A program made the position numbers and the translations under genes. 64,000 nucleotides of DNA, from NCBI RefSeq assembly GCF_027923585.1, contig NZ_BRPL01000002.1, positions 62,001-126,000 on the forward strand, written 5' to 3'. Origin of the DNA: Philodulcilactobacillus myokonensis (lineage in GTDB: Bacteria; Bacillota; Bacilli; Lactobacillales; Lactobacillaceae). The first letter of the stretch is position 1. Each line of letters opens with the position of its first letter. The notes beneath the pieces were generated by a model. That model worked only from the letters and a program-made list of their open reading frames with translations, was not told the origin of the DNA and made no database searches. Positions 56,298 to 63,483 of this stretch are shown here, one piece after another.

Positions 56298-57314
56298 ATG
56301 AAGTTTAAAAAATTAATTGCTTTGGGTATCATTGCACTATCAGGTGGATTATTAGTGGGATGCCAAAGCTCATCTGATCAGAGTCAGTCTGCCAGTATGC
56401 AGAACCAGCAGGTTAAACAGACTGCTAAAAAGAAACATGTTACAAAGACTGATCTAGCAAAATTAAACTATCAGTCGGGAAATGTAGCCTACGTGGAATT
56501 AAATCATAATCATTCAACGTTAAATCCGAAAGATTGGAAAACTAATCACGTGATTTATAGTGATCTGGATTCATTAAACCGTGCATCTTCCGGTAATACT
56601 GCCTATTTGGATCGTAAAAATGTTGCCAATGACAGTTTAAGAACGACGCAGTACTTCCAACCAACTGGATGGCACCAAAAGTTCGTTAATAATGAAGCCA
56701 TTATTAACCGTGGGCATGAAATTGCTTACAGTTTATCCAAGGGCATCAGTGTCAACGGTAAGTATGAGCCGGATGTTCAGAGTGGGGATCAAAACAATCC
56801 CAAGAACTTGTTTACCCAAACCGCCTTTAGTAATCAAAAGGTTCAAACCATTTATGAAAGTAAGGTCCGCAATGCACTTCGAAACGGGAAAAAAGTTATT
56901 TATCAGGTTCAGCCAATCTTTAGAAATGACGAATTAATGGCACGGGGTGTTCATCTGCAAGCTATTTCTACCGATAAAACGCTAAATTTTAATGTCTATC
57001 TATTTAATGTTCAACCCGGTATCAAATTTAACTATGAAAATGGCCGTTCTGAAATTGACCGTTCAATGAAAGTACCAACACCAGCCGGTGCACCAACTTT
57101 TAATGACCGTCGTGAAAGTCGGACCGGTAGATACTATCCTCACCACCGTCATCATTATGTCCGGGATGCGGTAATCGCGGGTGCCGTTCATCATGCAGTT
57201 AAACGACACTATGAGCGGAAATATGAGCGGAGATATTACCGTCATTACTATCACCACTATGATTATCATTACCATCCATATCACCATTCTTATTATCACC
57301 GCCATCGTTTCTAA
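56298..57314 (+). CDS. DNA/RNA non-specific endonuclease, lipoprotein with His/Tyr-rich tail
   Basis: 338 residues. The signal peptide ends GGLLVGC, a lipobox. The nuclease domain has the catalytic His in INRGHEIAYSLS, a variant of the DRGH motif, and metal-binding Asn in NNPKNLFTQTAFSNQ, as in EndA-like DNA-entry nucleases. The last 60 residues are highly unusual: RYYPHHRHHYVRDAV and repeated HY runs with over 20 His and about 20 Tyr. The start is ATG 56298 after GTGGGG; an upstream TTG overlaps it. Confidence 0.85.
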   Translation: MKFKKLIALGIIALSGGLLVGCQSSSDQSQSASMQNQQVKQTAKKKHVTKTDLAKLNYQSGNVAYVELNHNHSTLNPKDWKTNHVIYSDLDSLNRASSGNTAYLDRKNVANDSLRTTQYFQPTGWHQKFVNNEAIINRGHEIAYSLSKGISVNGKYEPDVQSGDQNNPKNLFTQTAFSNQKVQTIYESKVRNALRNGKKVIYQVQPIFRNDELMARGVHLQAISTDKTLNFNVYLFNVQPGIKFNYENGRSEIDRSMKVPTPAGAPTFNDRRESRTGRYYPHHRHHYVRDAVIAGAVHHAVKRHYERKYERRYYRHYYHHYDYHYHPYHHSYYHRHRF

Positions 57315-57322
57315 TTGAACGC

Positions 57323-57368
57323 AAAAACACGTTGCCAATTTAATTTTGGTAACGCGTTTTTATTTTTT
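57323..57368 (+). terminator. Terminator after the nuclease gene
   Basis: AACACGTTgCCAA and TTGGTAACGcGTT arms followed by TTTATTTTTTT. Confidence 0.85.
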
Positions 57369-57379
57369 TATATTTTGAT

Positions 57380-57410
57380 TTGACTTAGTGTTACTGTAAC
57401 CTAATATCAT
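57380..57410 (+). promoter_or_regulatory. MerR-type promoter of the flavodoxin-fold operon
   Basis: TTGACT (57380-57385) and TATCAT (57405-57410) are 19 bp apart. The spacer holds an imperfect dyad, TTAGTGTTAC-T-GTAACCTAA. No merR gene adjoins it; the nearest is at 60135-60563. Confidence 0.7.
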
Positions 57411-57437
57411 TAATAATTGTTTAAAGGAGGAATTAAA

Positions 57438-57980
57438 ATGAAAAAAACCGGAATTTTATTATTTCACCCTAATTTTAATCAATCAAATGTAAACCGCCAC
57501 TTAGCAAGTGAAGCAACTAATCATGGAATCGAAGTTAGAAGAGAATATGATTTATACCCAGGTGGCAAGATTGATGTTGAAGCTGAACATCAATTTTTAT
57601 TAAAATACGATCGAATTGTCTTACAATTTCCAATGTATTGGTATAGTAGTCCATCTTTGTTGAAAAAATGGGAAGACCAAGTTTTGACTTACGGCTGGGC
57701 CTATGGTTCTTCTGGTAATCAATTAAAAAATAAAGAATTATTAATTGCCGTTTCACCAGGCGCGACTGGCTACAGTCATGATGGTCAAATGCACTATACC
57801 GTTCATGAATTGTTAAGACCGTTTCAAGCTACCAGTAATTTAATCGGGACCAAGTTCACTAAACCATTCATTACTGAAGGGGCTTCAAGTATTTCTGATG
57901 ATGATTTAAAACGTCAGGCTGTTAAATACGTTCAATATCTAGAAAAAGATCAATTACCGATTTTAGGTATGAATGAATAG
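57438..57980 (+). CDS. Flavodoxin-fold NAD(P)H oxidoreductase
   Basis: 180 residues. GILLFHPNFNQSNVNRHLAS is the FMN/FAD phosphate region, and LQFPMYWYSSPSLLKKWEDQ with VLTYGWAYG is conserved in KefF/MdaB/NQO1-like quinone reductases. It should carry out two-electron quinone reduction. AAAGGAGG precedes the ATG at 57438; the frame opens at 57417 within it. It heads an operon with YciI-like and ABM proteins, transcribed from a MerR-type promoter. Confidence 0.9.
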   Translation: MKKTGILLFHPNFNQSNVNRHLASEATNHGIEVRREYDLYPGGKIDVEAEHQFLLKYDRIVLQFPMYWYSSPSLLKKWEDQVLTYGWAYGSSGNQLKNKELLIAVSPGATGYSHDGQMHYTVHELLRPFQATSNLIGTKFTKPFITEGASSISDDDLKRQAVKYVQYLEKDQLPILGMNE

Positions 57981-57994
57981 GAGAGTGATTTAAA

Positions 57995-58264
57995 ATGGAC
58001 GTAATTCAAATCAAAATTACTAATTTCGATGACGAAAAAATTAAAGGTCACAGACAATGGTTCATGAAATACTTTAAAAAGGGGAATTTCTTAATTTTAG
58101 GACCTAGTCAGACATTTAAAAATGCTGGTGTCATCATCGCTAAAACCAAGAACGATGATGAACTTCATCAAATTTTAAAAGGCGACCCATTCTACCCTAA
58201 CGATGCTGAATATCAGATTAACCACTTTATTCCGAAGGAAATTAATTCGAAGATTGTTAAATAA
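57995..58264 (+). CDS. YciI-family protein
   Basis: 89 residues. HRQWFMKYFKKGNFLILGP and KGDPFYPNDAEYQINHFIP match the YciI fold, related to ferredoxin-like and ABM proteins; the usual catalytic His-Asp pair is present in part (HRQW). It lies between the flavodoxin-fold gene and the ABM gene in one operon, with AGGAGAG before the ATG. The role is unknown, probably with small aromatic compounds. Confidence 0.83.
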   Translation: MDVIQIKITNFDDEKIKGHRQWFMKYFKKGNFLILGPSQTFKNAGVIIAKTKNDDELHQILKGDPFYPNDAEYQINHFIPKEINSKIVK

Positions 58265-58281
58265 AAAGAGGATGATTTAAT

Positions 58282-58608
58282 ATGGCAATTACCTTGCATT
58301 TGTTTTACACCGGAAAAGGCGACAATGCCTTTCAATTTGCTAAGGAAATGGAGTCGAAGGGGATTGCAGATCAAATCAGGAATGAAAAAGATAACCTTAG
58401 TTATAAGTATTATCAGCCATTTGACGATGCACACACGGTCCTTTTGATTGATAAGTGGACGAGCCAGGAAGCATTAAATGCTCATCATGGTACTAAGATG
58501 ATGAGTGAGATTGCTAAATTAAGGAACAAGTATGACTTGAAGATGAAAGTGGAAATGTTTCATCAAATCAATGTCAATCCTGAAAACGATAAATATATCC
58601 GAAAATAA
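58282..58608 (+). CDS. Antibiotic-biosynthesis-monooxygenase-like (ABM) quinol monooxygenase
   Basis: 108 residues, one ABM ferredoxin-like domain. LHLFYTGKGDNAFQFAKEME and KYYQPFDDAHTVLLIDKWT are the family's two strand-helix units, with NAHHGTKMM near the end. YgiN-type members act on quinols. Together with the quinone reductase at 57438 it suggests a quinone or aromatic-stress operon. AGAGGATG precedes the ATG. Confidence 0.85.
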   Translation: MAITLHLFYTGKGDNAFQFAKEMESKGIADQIRNEKDNLSYKYYQPFDDAHTVLLIDKWTSQEALNAHHGTKMMSEIAKLRNKYDLKMKVEMFHQINVNPENDKYIRK

Positions 58609-58654
58609 AATAATCCGTTAACAGAAAATTGATTCTGCTAACGGATTTTTATTT
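58609..58654. terminator. Bidirectional terminator
   Basis: AATCCGTTAaCAGAA and TTCTGcTAACGGATT arms with T-tails on both strands. Confidence 0.88.
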
Positions 58655-58655
58655 T

Positions 58656-58979
58656 TTAATCATTTAGTTTAACAGCGGTTCCATATGCCACCACTGATTG
58701 CATATCTTGACCGATCGATGCGGAATCAAAACGCATCATCACGATGGCATCGCCACCCTTATCAATGGCTTCCTGTTTCATCCGTTCAATTGATTTTTCC
58801 CGGGATTCTTGGAGCATTTTAGTATAACCTTTAATTTCACCACCGACAAGGTTCTTAAGACCGGCACCAATGTTGGAAAAGACATCTCTTGATTGGGTGG
58901 TGACACCAAAAACTTCACCAATCACTTCATACGTATGGCCAGGTAAATTTTCGGTCGTTGAGATCAATACATTTTTCAT
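58656..58979 (-). CDS. YbjQ/UPF0145-family protein
   Basis: 107 residues. The fold is marked by [20 protein letters not shown], by the helical middle [17 protein letters not shown], and by [19 protein letters not shown]. Members form pentamers; some bind heavy metals, but the function is not settled. GGAGG precedes the ATG. It is monocistronic and divergent from the KptA gene. Confidence 0.9.
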   Translation of the reverse strand: MKNVLISTTENLPGHTYEVIGEVFGVTTQSRDVFSNIGAGLKNLVGGEIKGYTKMLQESREKSIERMKQEAIDKGGDAIVMMRFDSASIGQDMQSVVAYGTAVKLND

Positions 58980-59065
58980 TTTATAACCTCCATTTTTAAT
59001 TATTTGAATTATAACATAGTCATTTTAAAATGGGGATGTAAAATCAATATGGTGGGGATGATGAT

Positions 59066-59611
59066 TTGGATTATCGAATGAAAAAGATCAGTAAGCGGAT
59101 GTCATATGTTCTGAGGCACCATCCAGATAAAATTGGGGTTCATTTAGATCCATATGGACGCGTCAACGTTAATTTATTTATAAAAAAATTCAATAATCAT
59201 TATGGGCATCCAATTGATATACCAATAATTCAAAAGATCATCCGAAATGGTGATAAAAAACGGTTTGCAATTGAAAACGGCCAAATCAGAGCTTTATATG
59301 GTCATAGTATTCCAGTTAAATTACTGACGACTAATAAGATGCCACCGGATATTTTATACCATGGCACCACCCATTCAGCTACTAAATTGATTTTAGTTGA
59401 AGGCATTAAAAAGATGGATCGTGATTTTGCCCATTTATCAACCACTACAAAAATGGCGCATCAAGTTGGCGCTAGACGGGATCCAAATCCAATTATTTTA
59501 ATTGTACATGCTAAACTGGCAGCTCATGATGGATTATCATTTTATCCGACCAAAAGTGGAATTTGGCTGGTTGATTACGTTCCAGTTAAATATTTAGAAA
59601 TTATGAAGTAA
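59066..59611 (+). CDS. kptA: RNA 2'-phosphotransferase (KptA/Tpt1 family)
   Basis: 181 residues. It transfers an internal RNA 2'-phosphate to NAD+. KISKRMSYVLRHHPDKIG holds the first Arg-His, RFAIENGQIRALYGHS and LYHGTTHSATKLI the next residues, and THLSTT-like FAHLSTTTKMAHQVGARRDP, here quoted as HLSTTTKMAHQVGARRDP, the last. All expected catalytic positions appear present. The start is a TTG after GGGG; an ATG at 59078 is possible. Bacteria have no tRNA splicing that makes 2'-phosphates, so its substrate is unknown. Confidence 0.92.
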   Translation: MDYRMKKISKRMSYVLRHHPDKIGVHLDPYGRVNVNLFIKKFNNHYGHPIDIPIIQKIIRNGDKKRFAIENGQIRALYGHSIPVKLLTTNKMPPDILYHGTTHSATKLILVEGIKKMDRDFAHLSTTTKMAHQVGARRDPNPIILIVHAKLAAHDGLSFYPTKSGIWLVDYVPVKYLEIMK

Positions 59612-59681
59612 AATATTTGCCTTCTAGTTACACGAGGGTGTTTTAATACAGATGAAATACGAAATGAATGGAGGAATTGAT

Positions 59682-60062
59682 ATGGCAAAAGAATGGACTA
59701 AAGAACAATTAAATGGATTTGCAAAGGCTGATGACATGCACATTTCACCATTTTATTCCGATGGTAAAACGTACGGAACCCCAACATGGATTTGGTCAGT
59801 TGTTGCTGACAACCACCTTTACGTTCGGGCATTTAATGGTCAAAATTCTAGATGGCATCAATCAGCAATGACTCAAAAAGCTGGCAAAATCCATTTGAAT
59901 GGACAAGATTATGAAGTGACTTTTAAGGATGCTTCTGGCGATAAAAATCTGGATGCTAAAATTAATCAAGCATATCAAACTAAATATGCTGGAAGTCCTT
60001 ACATGCCACCAATGTTAGAAGATGGACCCGTTTCAGCAACGGTTGAAATTGACCCTAGATAA
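59682..60062 (+). CDS. DUF2255-family protein
   Basis: 126 residues. KADDMHISPFYSDGKTYGTP, TWIWSVVADNHLYVRAFNGQ and NSRWHQSAM are family features; the fold resembles the flavin-reductase or pyridoxamine-oxidase-like split barrel. AATGGAGG precedes the ATG at 59682. The frame opens 30 bases earlier. It ends at a bidirectional terminator facing the MerR gene at 60135. The function is unknown. Confidence 0.82.
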   Translation: MAKEWTKEQLNGFAKADDMHISPFYSDGKTYGTPTWIWSVVADNHLYVRAFNGQNSRWHQSAMTQKAGKIHLNGQDYEVTFKDASGDKNLDAKINQAYQTKYAGSPYMPPMLEDGPVSATVEIDPR

Positions 60063-60100
60063 AACTAAATAAATTGACCTTGATTGAAAAATCCTTTCAA

Positions 60101-60136
60101 ATAAAGCCCACATTATTAAAATGTGGGCTTTATTTT
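60101..60136. terminator. Bidirectional terminator
   Basis: AAATAAAGCCCACATT and AATGTGGGCTTTATTT, near-perfect arms, between convergent genes. Confidence 0.92.
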
Positions 60137-60563
60137 ATTTGATTTTAAAGTAGTAATTATTGGGATTAAAGATATCTTCATCCTGATCACTATGCATTAA
60201 TTTTTGGTATGCATTCAATTTAAATTTTAAAAAATCCATTTGTTTTTGATCGGCTTTAATTTTATCAACTAATTTTTGCTGTTGTTTAACTAACATTTGA
60301 TATCTTGTCGGAACGGTTTCTTTGCCCACTAAACAAAGGTGGACATATTGTTGTAACTGTTTGATGGACATGCCAGTCTGTCTAAGGTATTTGCATACTA
60401 ATAGCCATTCTAATGCGATGTAATCATATTGACGTTGGTTATTATTATTTCTTTTAATGGTTGGAATTAATCCCTTATCAGTATAGAATCTAACGGTATA
60501 AGTGCTTAAACCGGTTTTATCGGCGGCTTGCTTGACCGTTAATAATTGTTCTTTGGTTTTCAT
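60135..60563 (-). CDS. MerR-family regulator
   Basis: 142 residues. LLTVKQAADKTGLSTYTVRF and YTDKGLIPTIKRNNNNQRQY form the winged helix, with LRQTGMSIKQLQQYVHLCLVG and a Lys/Gln-rich coiled coil. It resembles the AKR regulator at 41499 in the second helical part. The ATG at 60561-60563 follows GAGGTG; a GTG at 60572 overlaps that site. A dyad CTTATAG-TTA-CTATAAG at about 60588-60604 is the probable autoregulatory operator. Confidence 0.9.
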   Translation of the reverse strand: MKTKEQLLTVKQAADKTGLSTYTVRFYTDKGLIPTIKRNNNNQRQYDYIALEWLLVCKYLRQTGMSIKQLQQYVHLCLVGKETVPTRYQMLVKQQQKLVDKIKADQKQMDFLKFKLNAYQKLMHSDQDEDIFNPNNYYFKIK

Positions 60564-60587
60564 TAATTTCACCTCAAATCTTCAGTC

Positions 60588-60604
60588 TTATAGTTACTAT
60601 AAGG
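60588..60604. promoter_or_regulatory. Candidate MerR operator
   Basis: CTTATAG-TTA-CTATAAG is a perfect 7-bp dyad 25 bp before the merR start. On the minus strand a TTCCCT lies 19 bp from AAGATT, again a long-spacer layout. Confidence 0.65.
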
Positions 60605-60639
60605 GAAGATTAATTAATTGTGAAATTATTAGCACCGTT

Positions 60640-60834
60640 TTAAATAAATAGTGAGAGGGTAAACATTATTACAACAATCATACTTGCTCCAATAAATCCA
60701 TTTAAAGCACCTTTAGCCTCGTTAACATCCGTGTGACGATTTTCAAAATAGTTGAATAAAAATAAGATGGCAAAGACTAAACAAATCCATTTAACGACTT
60801 TAGCTGTGAATAATAACAGAGTTAACAGTAACAT
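60640..60834 (-). CDS. Small two-helix membrane protein
   Basis: 64 residues from the ATG at 60832-60834, with AAAGGA upstream; a longer frame from 60864 includes that site. Helices VVKWICLVFAILFLFNYF and GFIGASMIVVIMFTLSLFI flank a polar loop ENRHTDVNEAKGALN. No family recognised. It lies upstream of the MerR gene on the same strand. Confidence 0.6.
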   Translation of the reverse strand: MLLLTLLLFTAKVVKWICLVFAILFLFNYFENRHTDVNEAKGALNGFIGASMIVVIMFTLSLFI

Positions 60835-60936
60835 TATTATCATTTCCTTTATCTGATCTACCATGCTATTCTATGTAAAATAGTATACGACATATAATAT
60901 AGTATGTAAAGTAATTTAATAAATTTAAAATGAATA

Positions 60937-60967
60937 GAAAAAAAACCGCTTGATAGAGCGATTCTTT
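60937..60967 (-). terminator. Terminator after the tautomerase gene
   Basis: Minus-strand AATCGCT-CTATCA-AGCGGTT followed by eight T residues. Confidence 0.8.
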
Positions 60968-60990
60968 ATTATTGATCGTTGAATTGTAAA

Positions 60991-61380
60991 CTATAATTTT
61001 CCATTAATAAATTGCATTTCACCATCACCAAAGCTCCAGTCATCGTCGTGATTAGACACCATCGTGAAAATAACATCTTCTTTTCTGATGTGCAGTTCCT
61101 GATTTAAGCGGTTGACTAGCGTTGTATAGAATTGTTGCTTTTCTTTCGTTGATTTAGGACGGTGAATTACGTTAAATATGACAACGTTTTTAGTGTGTTT
61201 ATATCCTAAACCAGTGTCACCGATTTGCATTTCAAATGGTTCGTGCTGAGTTAAAACTTGATAACGATCACCGACGGGGGTGTGAAAAGCATCGGTTTGA
61301 GTTCTGTAAGCAATTTGCATTAGTTTCTTTAAAAATTCTTGGTCGTGACCCTTGATAACATCGATTCTCATTAGTGGCAT
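60991..61380 (-). CDS. Tautomerase-superfamily protein
   Basis: 129 residues beginning MPLMRIDVIKGHD, so Pro1 becomes the N-terminal catalytic proline after Met removal. Later conserved parts are TPVGDRYQVLTQHEP and VVIFNVIHRP. Length and sequence fit the MSAD/Tautomerase_2 subgroup. The frame opens at 61428, but GGAGG lies 8 bases before the ATG at 61378-61380 and only that start exposes Pro1. Substrate unknown; aromatic or keto-acid tautomers are likely. Confidence 0.88.
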   Translation of the reverse strand: MPLMRIDVIKGHDQEFLKKLMQIAYRTQTDAFHTPVGDRYQVLTQHEPFEMQIGDTGLGYKHTKNVVIFNVIHRPKSTKEKQQFYTTLVNRLNQELHIRKEDVIFTMVSNHDDDWSFGDGEMQFINGKL

Positions 61381-61437
61381 TTGGCATTCCTCCTTGGTGG
61401 CTAAAGTTATAGTAGCACTAAAAATCACAAATATCTA

Positions 61438-61480
61438 ATAAAAAATTCAATGAAAACAAGTTTGCTTTCATTGAATCTTT
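61438..61480 (-). terminator. Terminator after the AEC gene
   Basis: Minus-strand TTCAATGAAAgCAAA and TTTTCATTGAA arms followed by TTTTTTA. Confidence 0.85.
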
Positions 61481-61484
61481 TAAA

Positions 61485-62459
61485 TTAAATATACTGGATA
61501 ATGGTCATCAAAATTGGAATAACAACGATGAACAGAACGGTTGATGTTGTGACAATGTTGGTTGCATATTTAACATCACCGTGGGCATCAGCAGCTAGAA
61601 TTGGAAGAACCGCTAACATTGGTGTTGCCGATTGAATAATCATGGTTTGTGATAGCAATTTTGGTAAATCTGGAACCATGTGGCCGGCAATGATCATTAA
61701 GATAATCATGACAACCGGGGACATTACGAAACGGCCTAGTAATGCAACCACGGTATCACGATCAAAACGAATACTCTTTAATCCAGCATCAGCTAAGACG
61801 ATTCCAATGTAGATTAGTGATAATGGTGTAACTAAACTGCCGACGTACCCTAGACTTTGGGCAACAAATGGTACCTTTAAAACTGGAATGTTAGTCAACA
61901 AGAACACAAGGGCGACAAGAAAACCAACGAGTGGCATCGGCAAAACTTGTTTCCAATTAATGTGATGCTTTTCTTTTGGTTGATTTTCCTTGGTCGGATC
62001 ATCATTACTAATTAAGAAGACCCCAAATGCCCAGGTAGAAACGGTATTAATAATATAATAAACCAGGAAGTAAGTCATACTATTATCACCAAAGAGGGCA
62101 AGGTTTAGTGGCAAACCAATGAAAATGGTGTTGGCATTGACGATGGCATTGATGAATACACCACGACGCCCCTTCCTGACTTTTAATACTTTGACTAGGA
62201 TATACGAAATGATGTAGCCAATAATGACTGAAATGATTCCCCAAATCAGATAACTAGAGAAACTAATTAGTTTATCACGGGTTAATTTTTGCAAAACCGA
62301 AACAAAAATGGATGCTGGCAGTGCGATGTTTTTGATAAATTTAGCAATGTTAGCACCGAATGTATCAGCAAACCAGCCGGTCTTTCTTAAGATATAGCCT
62401 AAGATCATAATGATAACAACGACTAAGACACTTTGGATTGAGTTTAAAAAGGTACTCAT
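61485..62459 (-). CDS. AEC-family (auxin efflux carrier-like) transporter
   Basis: 324 residues, about ten helices in two inverted halves. YILRKTGWFADTFGANIAKF, NANTIFIGLPLNLALFG and SATPMLAVLPILAADAHGDV are typical. In lactobacilli members carry malate or other organic acids. AAGGAG precedes the ATG. It is monocistronic with a terminator behind it. The substrate cannot be told. Confidence 0.88.
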   Translation of the reverse strand: MSTFLNSIQSVLVVVIIMILGYILRKTGWFADTFGANIAKFIKNIALPASIFVSVLQKLTRDKLISFSSYLIWGIISVIIGYIISYILVKVLKVRKGRRGVFINAIVNANTIFIGLPLNLALFGDNSMTYFLVYYIINTVSTWAFGVFLISNDDPTKENQPKEKHHINWKQVLPMPLVGFLVALVFLLTNIPVLKVPFVAQSLGYVGSLVTPLSLIYIGIVLADAGLKSIRFDRDTVVALLGRFVMSPVVMIILMIIAGHMVPDLPKLLSQTMIIQSATPMLAVLPILAADAHGDVKYATNIVTTSTVLFIVVIPILMTIIQYI

Positions 62460-62664
62460 AATTTCACTCCTTAAAATTTAAAATTACTGTTTAAAATATT
62501 ACATTGATATCCAGCATATAGTCAAAGCAACGTTCCTTAATAAGAAATATTAATAACTCTAAATTCAAATGGACATATAGTTGTTATCGCTATGACTTGG
62601 TGCTATTATTCACTTATAAAGAGTTAGTAATAAGGGAGAATCCAATTGCGAGGGGTAAGTCGTA

Positions 62665-62994
62665 ATGCTAAACTTAATTGGAAGTATTTTACTAATACTA
62701 TTAATGTTATTGATTGCTGTAGTAGCCGTTATTGATGCTTTTAATGAATTAAAGAATGATGATTATGAAACGGGAATCATCATCGCTGATATCATTACTT
62801 TTTTAGCTGGCATCATTCCATTAGAATATTTTATTGTTAGCCGCGAAACTTTCATTGTAATTTCCATCGTATCAAGTATCGTTGTCGTTGCATGTGCGAT
62901 TGCTAATGGCATTTACTCCCGTCATTTTCACATTATGCACCACGTCATTCGGATCATTATTTTAGGAATCTTATTAACAATGATTATCGTTTAA
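62665..62994 (+). CDS. Small membrane protein with about four helices
   Basis: 109 residues. LLILLMLLIAVVAVIDAFNE, an acidic turn NDDYETG, then three more helices (IIADIITFLAGIIPLEYFI, VVVACAIANGIY, VIRIIILGILLTMIIV). GAGGGG precedes the ATG. No family recognised. It ends at a bidirectional terminator facing the HxlR gene. Confidence 0.65.
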   Translation: MLNLIGSILLILLMLLIAVVAVIDAFNELKNDDYETGIIIADIITFLAGIIPLEYFIVSRETFIVISIVSSIVVVACAIANGIYSRHFHIMHHVIRIIILGILLTMIIV

Positions 62995-63004
62995 AAATGA
63001 ACAT

Positions 63005-63046
63005 GAAAAAAGTCCCATGATCACGATGTGATTGTGGGATTTTTTA
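63005..63046. terminator. Bidirectional terminator
   Basis: AAAAAGTCCCA and TGGGATTTTTT arms with an inner ATCAC/GTGAT stem. Confidence 0.88.
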
Positions 63047-63358
63047 TTGATTATATTTCATCGACCAATTTTTCATTTGATACAAAATTGGTGCTAGAGC
63101 TTTTCCTTTTGCTGTGAATGTATATTTAACGGTTGGTGGATTGTTATCTAAAATATGACGTTCAAGAATATTTTTTGTTTCTAGCTTTCTTAATCTTAAT
63201 GATAATGTCCTTGTACTAATTCCGGGGATACTACGTTTGAGTTTTCCGTAATGATTATTTCCGTTATAGATTTCCCACAAGACGATTGCTGACCATTTTC
63301 CACTAATAATTTCAATAAATGGTTGAATTGGGCAGTCATTGGTTTGATTCTTTTGCAA
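63044..63358 (-). CDS. HxlR-family winged-helix regulator
   Basis: 104 residues from a TTG after AGGTG. The conserved early Cys is in NDCPIQPFIEIISGKWSAIV, and the winged helix continues PGISTRTLSLRLRKLETKN and VKYTFTAKGKALAPIL. It is divergent from a flavodoxin-fold oxidoreductase and separated by a perfect 8-bp dyad. The pair resembles electrophile-sensing HxlR/quinone-reductase units such as YodB/AzoR in Bacillus. Confidence 0.9.
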   Translation of the reverse strand: MQKNQTNDCPIQPFIEIISGKWSAIVLWEIYNGNNHYGKLKRSIPGISTRTLSLRLRKLETKNILERHILDNNPPTVKYTFTAKGKALAPILYQMKNWSMKYNQ

Positions 63359-63374
63359 AGTAACACCTGCTTTA

Positions 63375-63392
63375 ACTTTACTTTAGTAAAGT
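63375..63392. promoter_or_regulatory. Candidate HxlR operator
   Basis: ACTTTACT-TT-AGTAAAGT is a perfect 8-bp dyad between the divergent hxlR and flavodoxin-fold genes, 17 bp upstream of the hxlR start. Confidence 0.65.
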
Positions 63393-63483
63393 ATGAATAT
63401 TTTTTGATAGATAGTGAATTAATTTTGCCTTCTTATATTTATCATTACGATTCATTATGATAAATAAAAGGGGATGAATTAAC

